Positions 1 to 7,342 of a stretch of 15,530 nucleotides of DNA are shown piece after piece. Numbering within the stretch: the first letter of the stretch is position 1; each line of letters begins with the position of its first letter. The DNA is from an uncultured Caryophanales bacterium (GTDB lineage: Bacteria; Bacillota_I; Bacilli_A; RFN20; CAG-826): positions 1 through 15,530 of the forward strand of contig CAMVBL010000025.1 in assembly GCA_947165725.1 (NCBI GenBank), written 5' to 3'. Below the pieces are notes generated by a model. It was given only the letters and a program-made list of their open reading frames with translations, made no database searches and was not told where the DNA came from. The position numbers and the translations under genes were made by a program.

Positions 1-434
1 ATTATCTCCATAAACTTTCAAAGAAGATCATTGATGAAAACCAAATCATTTGTATTGAAGATTTGAAAGTAAAGGACATGATGAGCAATTCTAAATTAGC
101 AAGAAACATATCTGATGTATCTTGGTCAAGATTTGTCTCTATGCTAATTTATAAAGCTGATTGGTATGGTAGAAAAGTAATAAAGGTCCCTGTTACTTAT
201 CCATCTAGCCAACTATGTCACGTATGTGGATATAAAAACTCTATCACTAGAGACCTCGCTATTAGGAAATGGACTTGTCCTAAATGTGGATCTATTCATG
301 ATAGAGATATAAACGCTGCGAAAAATATTCTAAGTAAGGGAATTGAAACACTTACAAAGGATGGGACACATCCGGATAGCTTGTTTATGCTTGGCTCGTT
401 AGAGTCATCGAGCAAGAAGCCTCCACTTCTTTAA
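1..434 (+). CDS. tnpB: TnpB, IS200/IS605-family RNA-guided nuclease, C-terminal part (5' cut by window edge)
   Basis: The reading frame is already open at base 3 and ends with TAA at 432-434, so the gene starts outside the window; the TTG at 63 is internal. About 143 C-terminal residues are visible. They contain the RuvC-II region (IICIEDLKVKDM, with its catalytic-type Glu at 57-59), a helical stretch, a CxxC...CxxC zinc ribbon (CHVCGYKN, then CPKCGS) and the RuvC-III motif HDRDINAAKNIL. This order is diagnostic of TnpB/OrfB proteins, which are omega-RNA-guided DNA nucleases carried by IS200/IS605 and IS607 elements. The catalytic and zinc residues in this portion are intact, so nothing here shows decay. 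A partner transposase tnpA, if any, would lie upstream. It is the only gene on the plus strand and converges on the gene ending at 521. Confidence 0.93.
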   Translation, partial: YLHKLSKKIIDENQIICIEDLKVKDMMSNSKLARNISDVSWSRFVSMLIYKADWYGRKVIKVPVTYPSSQLCHVCGYKNSITRDLAIRKWTCPKCGSIHDRDINAAKNILSKGIETLTKDGTHPDSLFMLGSLESSSKKPPLL

Positions 435-451
435 GTGGTGGGAGTATGTCA
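390..451 (+). ncRNA. Putative omega-RNA 3' scaffold / IS right end
   Basis: Two hairpins overlap the last tnpB codons and the bases after the stop. The first pairs CTTGGCTCG (390-398) with CGAGCAAG (409-416), leaving one bulged base. The second pairs CCACTT (423-428) with AAGTGG (433-438) and is followed by TGGGAGTATGTCAC. In IS200/IS605 elements the omega-RNA overlaps the tnpB 3' end and finishes in such right-end hairpins, with the guide taken from the flanking DNA. By analogy, the element should end near 445-451 and the guide would start just after it. The 5' end of the RNA and the exact boundary cannot be fixed from one copy. Confidence 0.5.
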
Positions 452-470
452 CCGCATGAATATTATAAAG

Positions 471-492
471 TATTTCATCTTTAAATGAAATA
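471..492. repeat. AT-rich perfect hairpin between tnpB and the EAL gene
   Basis: TATTTCAT (471-478) and ATGAAATA (485-492) form a perfect 8-bp inverted repeat around a 6-nt loop. It lies about 20 nt beyond the presumed IS end and just past the terminator of the convergent gene. It has no U-tract on the plus strand. It could be a secondary terminator or a target structure for the element. Confidence 0.45.
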
Positions 493-498
493 ACAATT

Positions 499-521
499 AA
501 AACGACCTTAATGGCCGTTTT
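499..521 (-). terminator. Rho-independent terminator of the EAL protein gene
   Basis: Read on the minus strand, AAAACGGCC pairs with GGTCGTTTT (nine pairs including one G-U) around a 5-nt loop. The 3' arm ends in a short U-tract. The hairpin touches the last base of the stop codon at 521-523. Confidence 0.75.
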
Positions 522-2791
522 TAATTTATTTTTTCATCCGCGATACTATATTCGCCCTTTTGAATCTTTTCTAATAATTCATCGTAGGAAAGAGGCTTAC
601 CATATAAATAGCCTTGTAAACGGCCACAGCTTACTTCTTCTAAGAACTTCGCTTGTTCATCGGTTTCAACGCCTTCACAAAGTGTCTTCATACCAATTTG
701 GTCCGCAAGAGAAATAACGGATTTAATTAAAGCCTTAGCTTTTTCGTTGCCGTTAAATCCCACAAGGAAAGCCATATCAAGTTTTAAAACATCAAAGTCA
801 AAGTCTTTTAAGACATTGAATGAAGAATAACCACTACCGAAGTCATCAAGCCATGTCGCAAATCCTTTAGCGTGTAATCTATTAATTGTGTTCTTTAATA
901 AATCAACTTCGTTAGTTAAAGCACTTTCAGTGATTTCAACGTGTAATAATTCATGTGGAACTTGATATTGTTCAACAATCTCATTAACGACTTCTACGAT
1001 ATCAATAATACCAAAGTCCGCTCTAGAGAAGTTAATAGAGACTGGAAGGACTGGTAAACCCTTATCCATATTATGACGAAGGTCAGCACAGACGATTCTT
1101 AAGATTTCTTTATCTAATTTATAGACAAGTTGGTTGTTTTCTAATGCTGGAATAAATTGACCAGGAGAGAGAAAACCATATTTAGGATCAATCCATCTCG
1201 CTAAAGCTTCAACACCACATAGTGTTCTACCTTTAGACCAGACAACCGGTTGATAGTAGGCTTTTAAGTAGCCATTCTTAATGGCTTCATCAATATGAGT
1301 AACGATATATTGGTTCATCAAATAGTTATCATGCATCTTATCATCGTAGAAGAGGATGATTTTTGTAGTAGACATACGCTTAAGTTCCGCATATGCGTAG
1401 CGGGCCTTTTCAACGGCGTAGTGAGGATCTTCTCTTGGGTCATAGACTTCCGCGGCACCAACTTTAATACTAGGTTTAATTTCTGGATCTGTTTCTTCCA
1501 CTCGTCTAGCCACTTCAAAGATTTTATCTTGGACTTTTAAGTTAATGGTGAAAACAACAAAGTGGTCGTCAGATTGACGGGTGATTAATGAATTTTCATT
1601 AAAGACATCAGAAATAATTTGACCAACTGTCTTTAAGAACTCATTACCTTTCTTGAAACCTTTTTGGTCGTTATAGACTTTGAAGTTTGTGATGTTGATA
1701 AATAGATAGACACTATTACCGCGTTCAATTTTATATTCAGCGATTTTTTCTCTAACTTGTAAGGTGAAATATTCAAAAGATAATAAACCAGTGATTTTAT
1801 CTTTAGTGGCTAGTTCTTCTAGCTCTTCGTCTTTATTGGCTTCAGAAATACGTTGGTTAAAGATGGATATACAAACCATTGTTAAAGAGATAAAGAATGT
1901 GATGTAGTTGAGTAGGTCACCTTCAGGGAAGACCTTCTTACCTAAACTAGTTGCTCCATCAAGAGCAAAATAGAAGCCTAGGAACAAGGTTCCTAAAATA
2001 CCAATGGAAATCATTGGGTTCCAGATTAATAAACAGCCAATGTAGATGGTGAACATTAAGAAACAAATGATTTCTTTGTTCTTGTCATCATTAGCAATTA
2101 CGTTCTTTATAATGTCGTTGCCATTTTTATCAACACCAACAACAACGTTTTGATAAACTGTCGAACTAATGAAGTCTCCATAAGAGACCATAATGCCAAA
2201 CATCAAACAGACAAGAGCAAACAAAGAAATAACCATGATGGAACTAATCGATGCTCTTCTACCACCTCTATAGCGGTAAATAGATGAGAAAATAATGCCA
2301 GCATCAAATAGCACTACAGCGACATAGAATAATAGTCTAAATAAACTACGTATTACTTTGGCCTGGTCAGGATTGGCAAAGTTGATAGTTCCAAGTTTAA
2401 ACTCAAGAGGTAAGAAGCAACAAAGAATAAGAGATAAACCCGCAAAAACAATTGGAACAACCATTCGCTTGACGGATTTTTTCTTATTGATATATTGGAT
2501 GGAATACCATAGCATAGCCGCACCGAATGACATCATTAAGAAATATAGTGAGGTGTTGCTGAAAATGGTTTCAAACCAGTTTAAAGTGTTGTTTGGATCA
2601 GCAAGCTGTGGAATGACATATTTATGAGTCTGTCTTAAGACAAGCCATATTTCCAACACGAAAATAACAACAGACATAAAGATCGCAGATCTCATGTTTG
2701 CTTCGTTTAAATAGTTCTTAACGTATTTTGATTTTTTGCGTAAACCAAAAATGTTTAAAAAACTATTCCAAATTTTAGATAGAGTTCCCAT
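521..2791 (-). CDS. Membrane c-di-GMP phosphodiesterase: multi-TM, degenerate GGDEF, intact EAL (756 aa)
   Basis: This protein should hydrolyse c-di-GMP to pGpG at the cytoplasmic face of the membrane. Residues 30-310 carry seven or eight hydrophobic segments (about 36-53, 76-97, 108-126, 148-170, 181-203, 239-278, 293-310) of no recognised sensor family. A GGDEF-like domain spans about 325-485, but the signature is replaced by SDDHF (407-411), so it should not make c-di-GMP and may be regulatory. The EAL domain spans about 490-745 and keeps the expected catalytic set: E528 (in EAL), N587, E619, D649 and D650 (DDFGSGYSS), K670, E706 and Q726. The ATG at 2791 has no clear Shine-Dalgarno; a TATACT element lies 10 nt upstream. 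Catalytic assignments rest on motifs and family knowledge. Confidence 0.9.
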   Translation of the reverse strand: MGTLSKIWNSFLNIFGLRKKSKYVKNYLNEANMRSAIFMSVVIFVLEIWLVLRQTHKYVIPQLADPNNTLNWFETIFSNTSLYFLMMSFGAAMLWYSIQYINKKKSVKRMVVPIVFAGLSLILCCFLPLEFKLGTINFANPDQAKVIRSLFRLLFYVAVVLFDAGIIFSSIYRYRGGRRASISSIMVISLFALVCLMFGIMVSYGDFISSTVYQNVVVGVDKNGNDIIKNVIANDDKNKEIICFLMFTIYIGCLLIWNPMISIGILGTLFLGFYFALDGATSLGKKVFPEGDLLNYITFFISLTMVCISIFNQRISEANKDEELEELATKDKITGLLSFEYFTLQVREKIAEYKIERGNSVYLFINITNFKVYNDQKGFKKGNEFLKTVGQIISDVFNENSLITRQSDDHFVVFTINLKVQDKIFEVARRVEETDPEIKPSIKVGAAEVYDPREDPHYAVEKARYAYAELKRMSTTKIILFYDDKMHDNYLMNQYIVTHIDEAIKNGYLKAYYQPVVWSKGRTLCGVEALARWIDPKYGFLSPGQFIPALENNQLVYKLDKEILRIVCADLRHNMDKGLPVLPVSINFSRADFGIIDIVEVVNEIVEQYQVPHELLHVEITESALTNEVDLLKNTINRLHAKGFATWLDDFGSGYSSFNVLKDFDFDVLKLDMAFLVGFNGNEKAKALIKSVISLADQIGMKTLCEGVETDEQAKFLEEVSCGRLQGYLYGKPLSYDELLEKIQKGEYSIADEKIN

Positions 2792-2801
2792 TTGTACTTT
2801 T

Positions 2802-2807
2802 AGTATA
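2802..2807 (-). promoter_or_regulatory. Candidate -10 element of the EAL protein gene
   Basis: TATACT on the minus strand ends 10 nt before the ATG at 2791. No good -35 lies at 16-18 nt. A TTGCGT hexamer (2835-2840) is 27 nt upstream, too far for normal spacing. If this is the -10, the leader would be only a few nucleotides. Confidence 0.4.
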
Positions 2808-2910
2808 ACGCGTTTTTTAAACGTGTATATGTGTACGCAAAAGAAAACTCAAAAAAGAATTGATGACAATTGAAAAATATTTTTTAATAAATTCTTGACT
2901 GGTATGTAAC

Positions 2911-2936
2911 AAAAAACGGGATTTTGTAACCCCGTT
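2911..2936 (-). terminator. Rho-independent terminator of the lipoprotein pair
   Basis: On the minus strand AACGGG (2936-2931) pairs with CCCGTT (2920-2915) around a 10-nt loop and is followed by a T-run. It starts 7 nt after the stop codon of the gene ending at 2943. Confidence 0.85.
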
Positions 2937-2942
2937 ATTGTT

Positions 2943-4139
2943 TTACTCGTTTGGTCTAATGAATCTTAAATGCAAGATACCATTAGGGTATAGTGTTTGC
3001 TCGAACGTATCTAGTTGAATCTTTGGAACAAAATATAATTCAACGAATAGGGTTTCTAGACCCACTACTTTTTCATAGTAATATCTCACATAGCCTAGTT
3101 TCTTTAAGTCATCCTTTTCATCTGTGATATTGGATAATGTAAAGCCAATAGATTCTAAATATGAACGATAGTTACTAACTTGATCTCCTGCGAGGAAGTC
3201 TTCATAGAAGATTTGTTGAACTATTTTGTCATTGTTATAGGTCACATAACTATCGTGAGCATAACTTGTGCCTGTAGGCGCATTGATGTTAATACCAAAC
3301 ATGCTATTGATAGCGGTTTTAACTTCACTAGGGAATTCATTAGTGATTTCTAATCTAGGAGCATTCGCTAAATAATTAGTCACACTTTCATGTGTTGTTG
3401 TTCCTAAGTCCTTAACAGTGAAGCTCATTTGGAATGTTCCAAAGTCATTAGAAATAGCAGTTGTTTCATATTTAGCGGACTTTCCATCACTAGCAAGAGT
3501 TAATTTGCTAGTAAATGAGTCACTACCTTCCGCTAAAATGCCTTGTCCATCTAATTCAGCGATAAGGACACTTACTTCCTTTTCAGTGGATGTATAAACA
3601 AAGTCATTTGTGGTCTTCTTCCATTTAGATTTGAAGTCTTTCAAATCATATGTGGTATAGAAGAATTCACACATATCAATGTCGTTACTGACTGTCTTAC
3701 ATCTGTCTATTTCAATACCATCCTCAATGAAATTGAAATGATATAGGCCTTGGTCAAGATATTTGCAATACCCATCATCACCTTGATCAGCGAATTTACC
3801 AAAATAATGATTAGTTAAAACTTTACCTTCAATGAACTTTTGTTCGATGTAGTTTTCATCAATCAAAGTGGAATTCTTTAAGGCTAGTTTTTCATGAAAT
3901 GAATCAAATAATTCACTAGGTGTAGGTGGTACTTCTATAGAACTGTTAGAAGATGAACTAGAAGTACTGCTACTAGAACTGGATGTTTTACTTAATGTGC
4001 TGTCACTAGAGGATGTGCTATTCATACTGGAAGTAGATTCAATTGATGAAGATTGGTCACTATTACCACTGCTGCTCAAAATTGGATTTGAGCAAGCAGT
4101 AAGTACTAATAATGAAATTAATGGTAATAGTTTCTTCAT
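2943..4139 (-). CDS. Lipoprotein of unknown function with Ser/Thr tether (398 aa)
   Basis: The N-terminus MKKLLPLISLLVLTAC is a lipoprotein signal peptide with lipobox L-T-A-C, so Cys16 is the expected lipidated residue. Residues 20-68 are almost only Ser and Thr, a flexible tether that holds a globular domain (about 75-398) off the membrane. That domain is rich in alternating polar/aromatic strands. Residues about 268-372 resemble the C-terminal module of the neighbouring 856-aa lipoprotein (helix, beta strands, then a helix ending in GF-T). I do not recognise a family and assign no function. The ATG at 4139 follows the stop of the upstream gene by 1 nt and has no strong Shine-Dalgarno, so translational coupling is likely. 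Confidence 0.87.
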   Translation of the reverse strand: MKKLLPLISLLVLTACSNPILSSSGNSDQSSSIESTSSMNSTSSSDSTLSKTSSSSSSTSSSSSNSSIEVPPTPSELFDSFHEKLALKNSTLIDENYIEQKFIEGKVLTNHYFGKFADQGDDGYCKYLDQGLYHFNFIEDGIEIDRCKTVSNDIDMCEFFYTTYDLKDFKSKWKKTTNDFVYTSTEKEVSVLIAELDGQGILAEGSDSFTSKLTLASDGKSAKYETTAISNDFGTFQMSFTVKDLGTTTHESVTNYLANAPRLEITNEFPSEVKTAINSMFGININAPTGTSYAHDSYVTYNNDKIVQQIFYEDFLAGDQVSNYRSYLESIGFTLSNITDEKDDLKKLGYVRYYYEKVVGLETLFVELYFVPKIQLDTFEQTLYPNGILHLRFIRPNE

Positions 4140-4140
4140 A

Positions 4141-6711
4141 TCAAGCGTTCTTATAAATGATGCTTACTTGTGAGGCTAAAGTGCCAACAGTTAATATTTT
4201 GTTACCAACAGTGAGTTTTGCACTGATGTTAGATGCTTTGGTAAAGCCAGCATCAACGCATGCTTGTGTTAAAGCACTACGATATGCATCTGAAAGTGTT
4301 TTATTATCTGTTAATTTGATTCTTAATGTTGTGCTAGAACTGAGTGTGCCACCATCGAAGAAGCCACTAACAGTTTCATCATAGATGTAAGGAATAATAG
4401 CGGCTAATTCTTCACCTAGTAGGGTCACCATTTTTTCATAAGCTGCAGGTGATTCTTCTGCCCATGATGTTGGATGTGGAGCATCTTTAATTGTGGCTAA
4501 TTTAGTAACTAAATCTTTTTCAAAGTTAGATGTTAAGCCTGTTGTGCCATACATAAAGAGTTGAGCATATTGAGCAGTTGTAGAACCATCAGCATACTTG
4601 AAGTTGATGGAACTGATGTGGTCACCATAAATGGTGAATTTGATTGTGCCATCCATAGCGCTATCTTTCCAATAGAAGTCATTGAATAAGCCTTTACCAC
4701 CATTTAAGACACCATCTTTAAAGATGATGTTGCCATCTTCATCAAATTTAAGTGTTTCAGGAGCAATATTAAGGCCTAATAATGAGGATAAGGTTTGGCC
4801 TTCCGCCATTTCAACATCTTTAACGAATTTAGCGGTAGCGGTATCGTCAGATGCATCATCTGTTGTTGCTTGACCATTATTAGTGGCGGAGAACTCAATC
4901 ACACCATCATCTAAGACATGATAGCCCTTATAGGTTGTTTCTTTATTTTTGTAATTCTTAATTAAGATAGTTTTTTCTGTGACTTTGATTGTAATTAAGT
5001 CACTTGGTGAAGAGTGATCGCCAATCATTAATGTGTAATTAGCACCACTTTCAGTTAATTCATCCATATAAGCTTTGACTCTTGTTGTATCAGCATCCGC
5101 TTCAAATGGGGCTGGAGCCACAATTGTTTCATATGGTAAGACTTCGATTTCAAAGACATATTTACCATATTTATAAACTGGAGCATCATCTGTACCAACG
5201 TTATAGAGTTGGTTAGTTGTTTCACAGGTGAAGGAAGCGATTTTACCGTTTTCTTCTTTAGCGGTGATATAAGCAAGAACGTTATCACCAATGTTAGCCC
5301 ACGCTAAGTATTTAGCGACAGCATTGGAGTTATAACCCATATAAGAATATGTATGTGCAGTTGTTTGTCTGAAATCACTTAATGTTAAAGTGGCAAATGG
5401 GAAGGTGAATGAACCCCATTCTCCATAATTTGTTTTAACAAGTTTGTTGTCTGGACCAATACCAACATAGTTAGCATTGCCTTGTTCATCCTTTTCGTAG
5501 AAGTTATGGATGGTTGTGCCTCTCACCACTTTATCTTCGATTAAGTATTTTTCATCGAAGTGGTATTCACTTGTACCTAAAACAGTAACTGTTTCACCAA
5601 CGAATTGCTTAATTGTAGCTTTGAGGTGCGCTTTAGTAAGCATGAAGGAAGAAGCAACTTCTTCACTCATACCTGTTTCACTGACAGTGACATTTTTAAT
5701 AGCTTCATCCAATACTGGGGCCACTGTTTTACCAATATCAGAGAATTTGATGTAACCAAAAGCGTTAGTGCTTTCTTCATCAATTTTGTTTGTTTCTGGA
5801 TTGATGTAAATGACTCTAGCATTTAAATCAAAATTCTTATCAAAACTGAATTCGATTTTATCAGCATATAAGACATATTCAGAACCAACAATCGCGGACA
5901 TAGCGACAATTGTGTTGTTATCTGCGGTATAGAAAACACCATTATTTTCTTCAAATGTTAATGCATTAACATCAACATAGTGTAAGCCATCGGTATCATA
6001 TAAGTCAGTGGCGATGACGCCTTCACCATTGCTATTTTTATAAACGATATCGTTACCGATGATGAGTTCATTGTTCACTAATTTGATATAGTGAGCAACT
6101 TTATCAAACTGTGTATTTGGAATGATGTTAGTAAATAAGGCTTGGCCTTCATTACTTTGTGCATCAAAGAAATAGTTTTCTGTTCTATAGATTTTGTTAA
6201 CGCCTAATAAGTTATTAGCAGTTACAGTGAAGTTTTGGCCTTCTTTCATCGTTTTTAAGATAGCCTTAACTTTGTTAGCGGTCTTTGCAAATGTCACAGT
6301 GAAGGTAATTGTACCATCGTTATAATCGCCATCTTTATGAGCAGTAACAACGTATGTGCCCTCCTTAGTGGCACTGAAAACACCAGCGTTAACGGAAGCG
6401 CCTTCTACTGTTGAGTAAGTCACGCCTTCGACGTTAGAGGCAATTGTCACACTCTCATTGACATCTAGATTTGTTTTTTCAGCGGTTAAAACGATGTCGG
6501 TTTTTGTAACTACTGAGCTAGATTCACTTGAACTAGAAATTGAGCTAGAGCTTGGTAAGCTAGATTCACTTGAACTAGTGGATGATGTAAGGGGTGTATC
6601 ACTATTACTTGATGGTGTCACACTACTTGTTGGGTTTTGACCAAAGTCACAACCTGCAAGAGTGCCCACCAATGCTAAGCTTAGTAACACGGTTTTGATA
6701 GATTTTTTCAT
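4141..6711 (-). CDS. Large surface lipoprotein with Ser/Thr tether and Ig-like domain (856 aa)
   Basis: The start is the ATG at 6711. An in-frame ATG at 6768 would add 19 polar residues ahead of the signal peptide and lies inside the promoter, whereas 6711 has AAAGGA 8 nt upstream. The signal peptide ends in lipobox L-A-G-C, with Cys21 as the lipid site. Residues 24-68 form a Ser/Thr-rich tether. Residues about 71-141 look like a bacterial Ig-like (Big-type) domain, with the sequence TYSTVEGASVNAGVFSA and the closing strand GTYVVTA. The rest, to 856, appears beta-rich and partly repetitive: segments starting RVKAYMDELTESGANYTL and KVKAILKTMKEGQNFTV look related. A module at about 751-856 resembles the end of the next lipoprotein. 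No enzymatic motif is recognised. It ends with TGA. Confidence 0.88.
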   Translation of the reverse strand: MKKSIKTVLLSLALVGTLAGCDFGQNPTSSVTPSSNSDTPLTSSTSSSESSLPSSSSISSSSESSSVVTKTDIVLTAEKTNLDVNESVTIASNVEGVTYSTVEGASVNAGVFSATKEGTYVVTAHKDGDYNDGTITFTVTFAKTANKVKAILKTMKEGQNFTVTANNLLGVNKIYRTENYFFDAQSNEGQALFTNIIPNTQFDKVAHYIKLVNNELIIGNDIVYKNSNGEGVIATDLYDTDGLHYVDVNALTFEENNGVFYTADNNTIVAMSAIVGSEYVLYADKIEFSFDKNFDLNARVIYINPETNKIDEESTNAFGYIKFSDIGKTVAPVLDEAIKNVTVSETGMSEEVASSFMLTKAHLKATIKQFVGETVTVLGTSEYHFDEKYLIEDKVVRGTTIHNFYEKDEQGNANYVGIGPDNKLVKTNYGEWGSFTFPFATLTLSDFRQTTAHTYSYMGYNSNAVAKYLAWANIGDNVLAYITAKEENGKIASFTCETTNQLYNVGTDDAPVYKYGKYVFEIEVLPYETIVAPAPFEADADTTRVKAYMDELTESGANYTLMIGDHSSPSDLITIKVTEKTILIKNYKNKETTYKGYHVLDDGVIEFSATNNGQATTDDASDDTATAKFVKDVEMAEGQTLSSLLGLNIAPETLKFDEDGNIIFKDGVLNGGKGLFNDFYWKDSAMDGTIKFTIYGDHISSINFKYADGSTTAQYAQLFMYGTTGLTSNFEKDLVTKLATIKDAPHPTSWAEESPAAYEKMVTLLGEELAAIIPYIYDETVSGFFDGGTLSSSTTLRIKLTDNKTLSDAYRSALTQACVDAGFTKASNISAKLTVGNKILTVGTLASQVSIIYKNA

Positions 6712-6739
6712 ACTCCGTTTCCTTTCTTCAACAGTTAAA

Positions 6740-6768
6740 ATACTACACGTATGCGCGTAGCAAAGCAA
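6740..6768 (-). promoter_or_regulatory. Promoter of the lipoprotein pair
   Basis: On the minus strand TTGCTT (6768-6763) and TAGTAT (6745-6740) are separated by exactly 17 nt. The -10 lies 28 nt before the ATG at 6711, leaving room for the AAAGGA ribosome-binding site. The match to the sigma-A consensus is moderate, but position and spacing fit well. Confidence 0.55.
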
Positions 6769-6808
6769 AAGATATTTATAAAATTTTTATTTTATAAGAC
6801 AAAATCGC

Positions 6809-6843
6809 AAAAAAAGCAGTTTTGTTTTAGTAACAAAGACTGC
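6809..6843 (-). terminator. Rho-independent terminator of the small membrane protein gene
   Basis: On the minus strand GCAGT-C-TTTGTT pairs with AACAAA-ACTGC (eleven pairs, one bulged C, short loop) and is followed by seven T's. It sits between the gene ending at 6871 and the lipoprotein promoter. Confidence 0.85.
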
Positions 6844-6870
6844 CTTGTGCATATTTTTCAATAGATTGTT

Positions 6871-7197
6871 TTAAAAATGAAATACGAATTGAATGAAGTT
6901 AACAAATACGATGATCGCACTAACGACAATAGCAATAATTGAAAGAACTCTAGCGACAATACGATAGACTTTAAATTTAGCGCCAACATCCTCTAATGAA
7001 GAGACTCTAATCATGCTTGAGGCAATGATACCTAAGATTAATGGAGCGGGATAATATGTTAAGAGTAATAAACCTCTTGTTGGTGTTCCACCTGGAATAG
7101 AGATATATCCTGGAACGATAATAAATAAGAACAAGATGCTTTGAGCGACAATTGATAATATAAATGCTATTTGAATATTGTTTTCTTTTTGATTCAT
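6871..7197 (-). CDS. Small membrane protein, three TM segments, unknown function (108 aa)
   Basis: The protein is mostly hydrophobic, with predicted membrane segments at about 9-29, 42-62 and 80-105. A Pro/Gly-rich loop (31-41) and a short polar loop carrying charged residues (64-78) connect them. No family signature is seen. The ATG at 7197 has AAAGGA 10 nt upstream, and a promoter and its own terminator flank the gene, so it seems monocistronic. Candidate roles such as a small accessory subunit or DUF-type membrane protein cannot be distinguished. Confidence 0.75.
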   Translation of the reverse strand: MNQKENNIQIAFILSIVAQSILFLFIIVPGYISIPGGTPTRGLLLLTYYPAPLILGIIASSMIRVSSLEDVGAKFKVYRIVARVLSIIAIVVSAIIVFVNFIQFVFHF

Positions 7198-7254
7198 GGT
7201 TTGTAATTCCTTTCACTTATTAGACGTGTTAATTAGTGATAACTGCTAAATAAA

Positions 7255-7300
7255 ATTATAAGCGCACATATATAATCCTATTTTAATACGATTAGCGCAA
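7255..7300 (-). promoter_or_regulatory. Promoter region of the small membrane protein gene
   Basis: Two overlapping possibilities are seen on the minus strand. TTGCGC (7300-7295) lies 17 nt before GATTAT (7277-7272). A perfect TATAAT (7260-7255) lies further downstream, without a good -35. The -35 of the first begins next to the U-tract of the preceding gene's terminator. Either choice gives a leader of roughly 50-70 nt. Confidence 0.5.
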
Positions 7301-7301
7301 C

Positions 7302-7325
7302 AAAAAGCGACACTTTTTAGTGCCG
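7302..7325 (-). terminator. Rho-independent terminator of the three-TM surface protein gene
   Basis: On the minus strand CGGCACT pairs with AGTGTCG (seven pairs, one G-U) around a 4-nt loop, followed by C and five T's. It lies 18 nt after the stop codon at 7343. Confidence 0.83.
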
Positions 7326-7342
7326 TTAGTTTTTAAAAATTC

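Larger units (their letters stand above)
1..451 (+). mobile_element. Right end of an IS200/IS605-type element
   Basis: The C-terminal part of tnpB plus the subterminal right-end hairpins mark the 3' part of an IS200/IS605-type element that enters from the left of the window. These elements have no terminal inverted repeats and make no target duplication, so the boundary is estimated from the hairpin position only. The left end lies outside the window. Confidence 0.65.

Noticed and set aside
63..434. TTG at 63 as the start of a short tnpB-like gene
   Set aside because: The frame is open to the window edge, and the upstream residues contain the conserved IICIED part of RuvC-II, so the start lies outside.
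1567..1573. Degenerate GGDEF (SDDHF) as a sign of a pseudogene
   Set aside because: The frame is intact and the EAL domain keeps all expected catalytic residues; degenerate GGDEF domains fused to active EAL domains are common.
4141..4143. Mycoplasma-type code with TGA as Trp
   Set aside because: TGA ends the lipoprotein gene exactly 1 nt before the next start, and Trp codons throughout are TGG.
4157..5826. Several plus-strand open frames opposite the 856-aa lipoprotein gene
   Set aside because: All are antisense to a well-supported gene and low in complexity; none has a recognisable domain.
6458..6640. Plus-strand open frame with Leu/Glu repeats
   Set aside because: It is the antisense shadow of the Ser-rich tether of the lipoprotein gene; it has no ribosome-binding site or family match.
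6712..6768. ATG at 6768 as start of the large lipoprotein
   Set aside because: It would place 19 polar residues before a perfect lipoprotein signal peptide and lies inside the -35 element; the ATG at 6711 has a good ribosome-binding site.
7255..7330. AT-rich, GCGC-containing intergenic stretch as a riboswitch
   Set aside because: It is explained by a terminator and promoter elements; no conserved aptamer sequence is seen.
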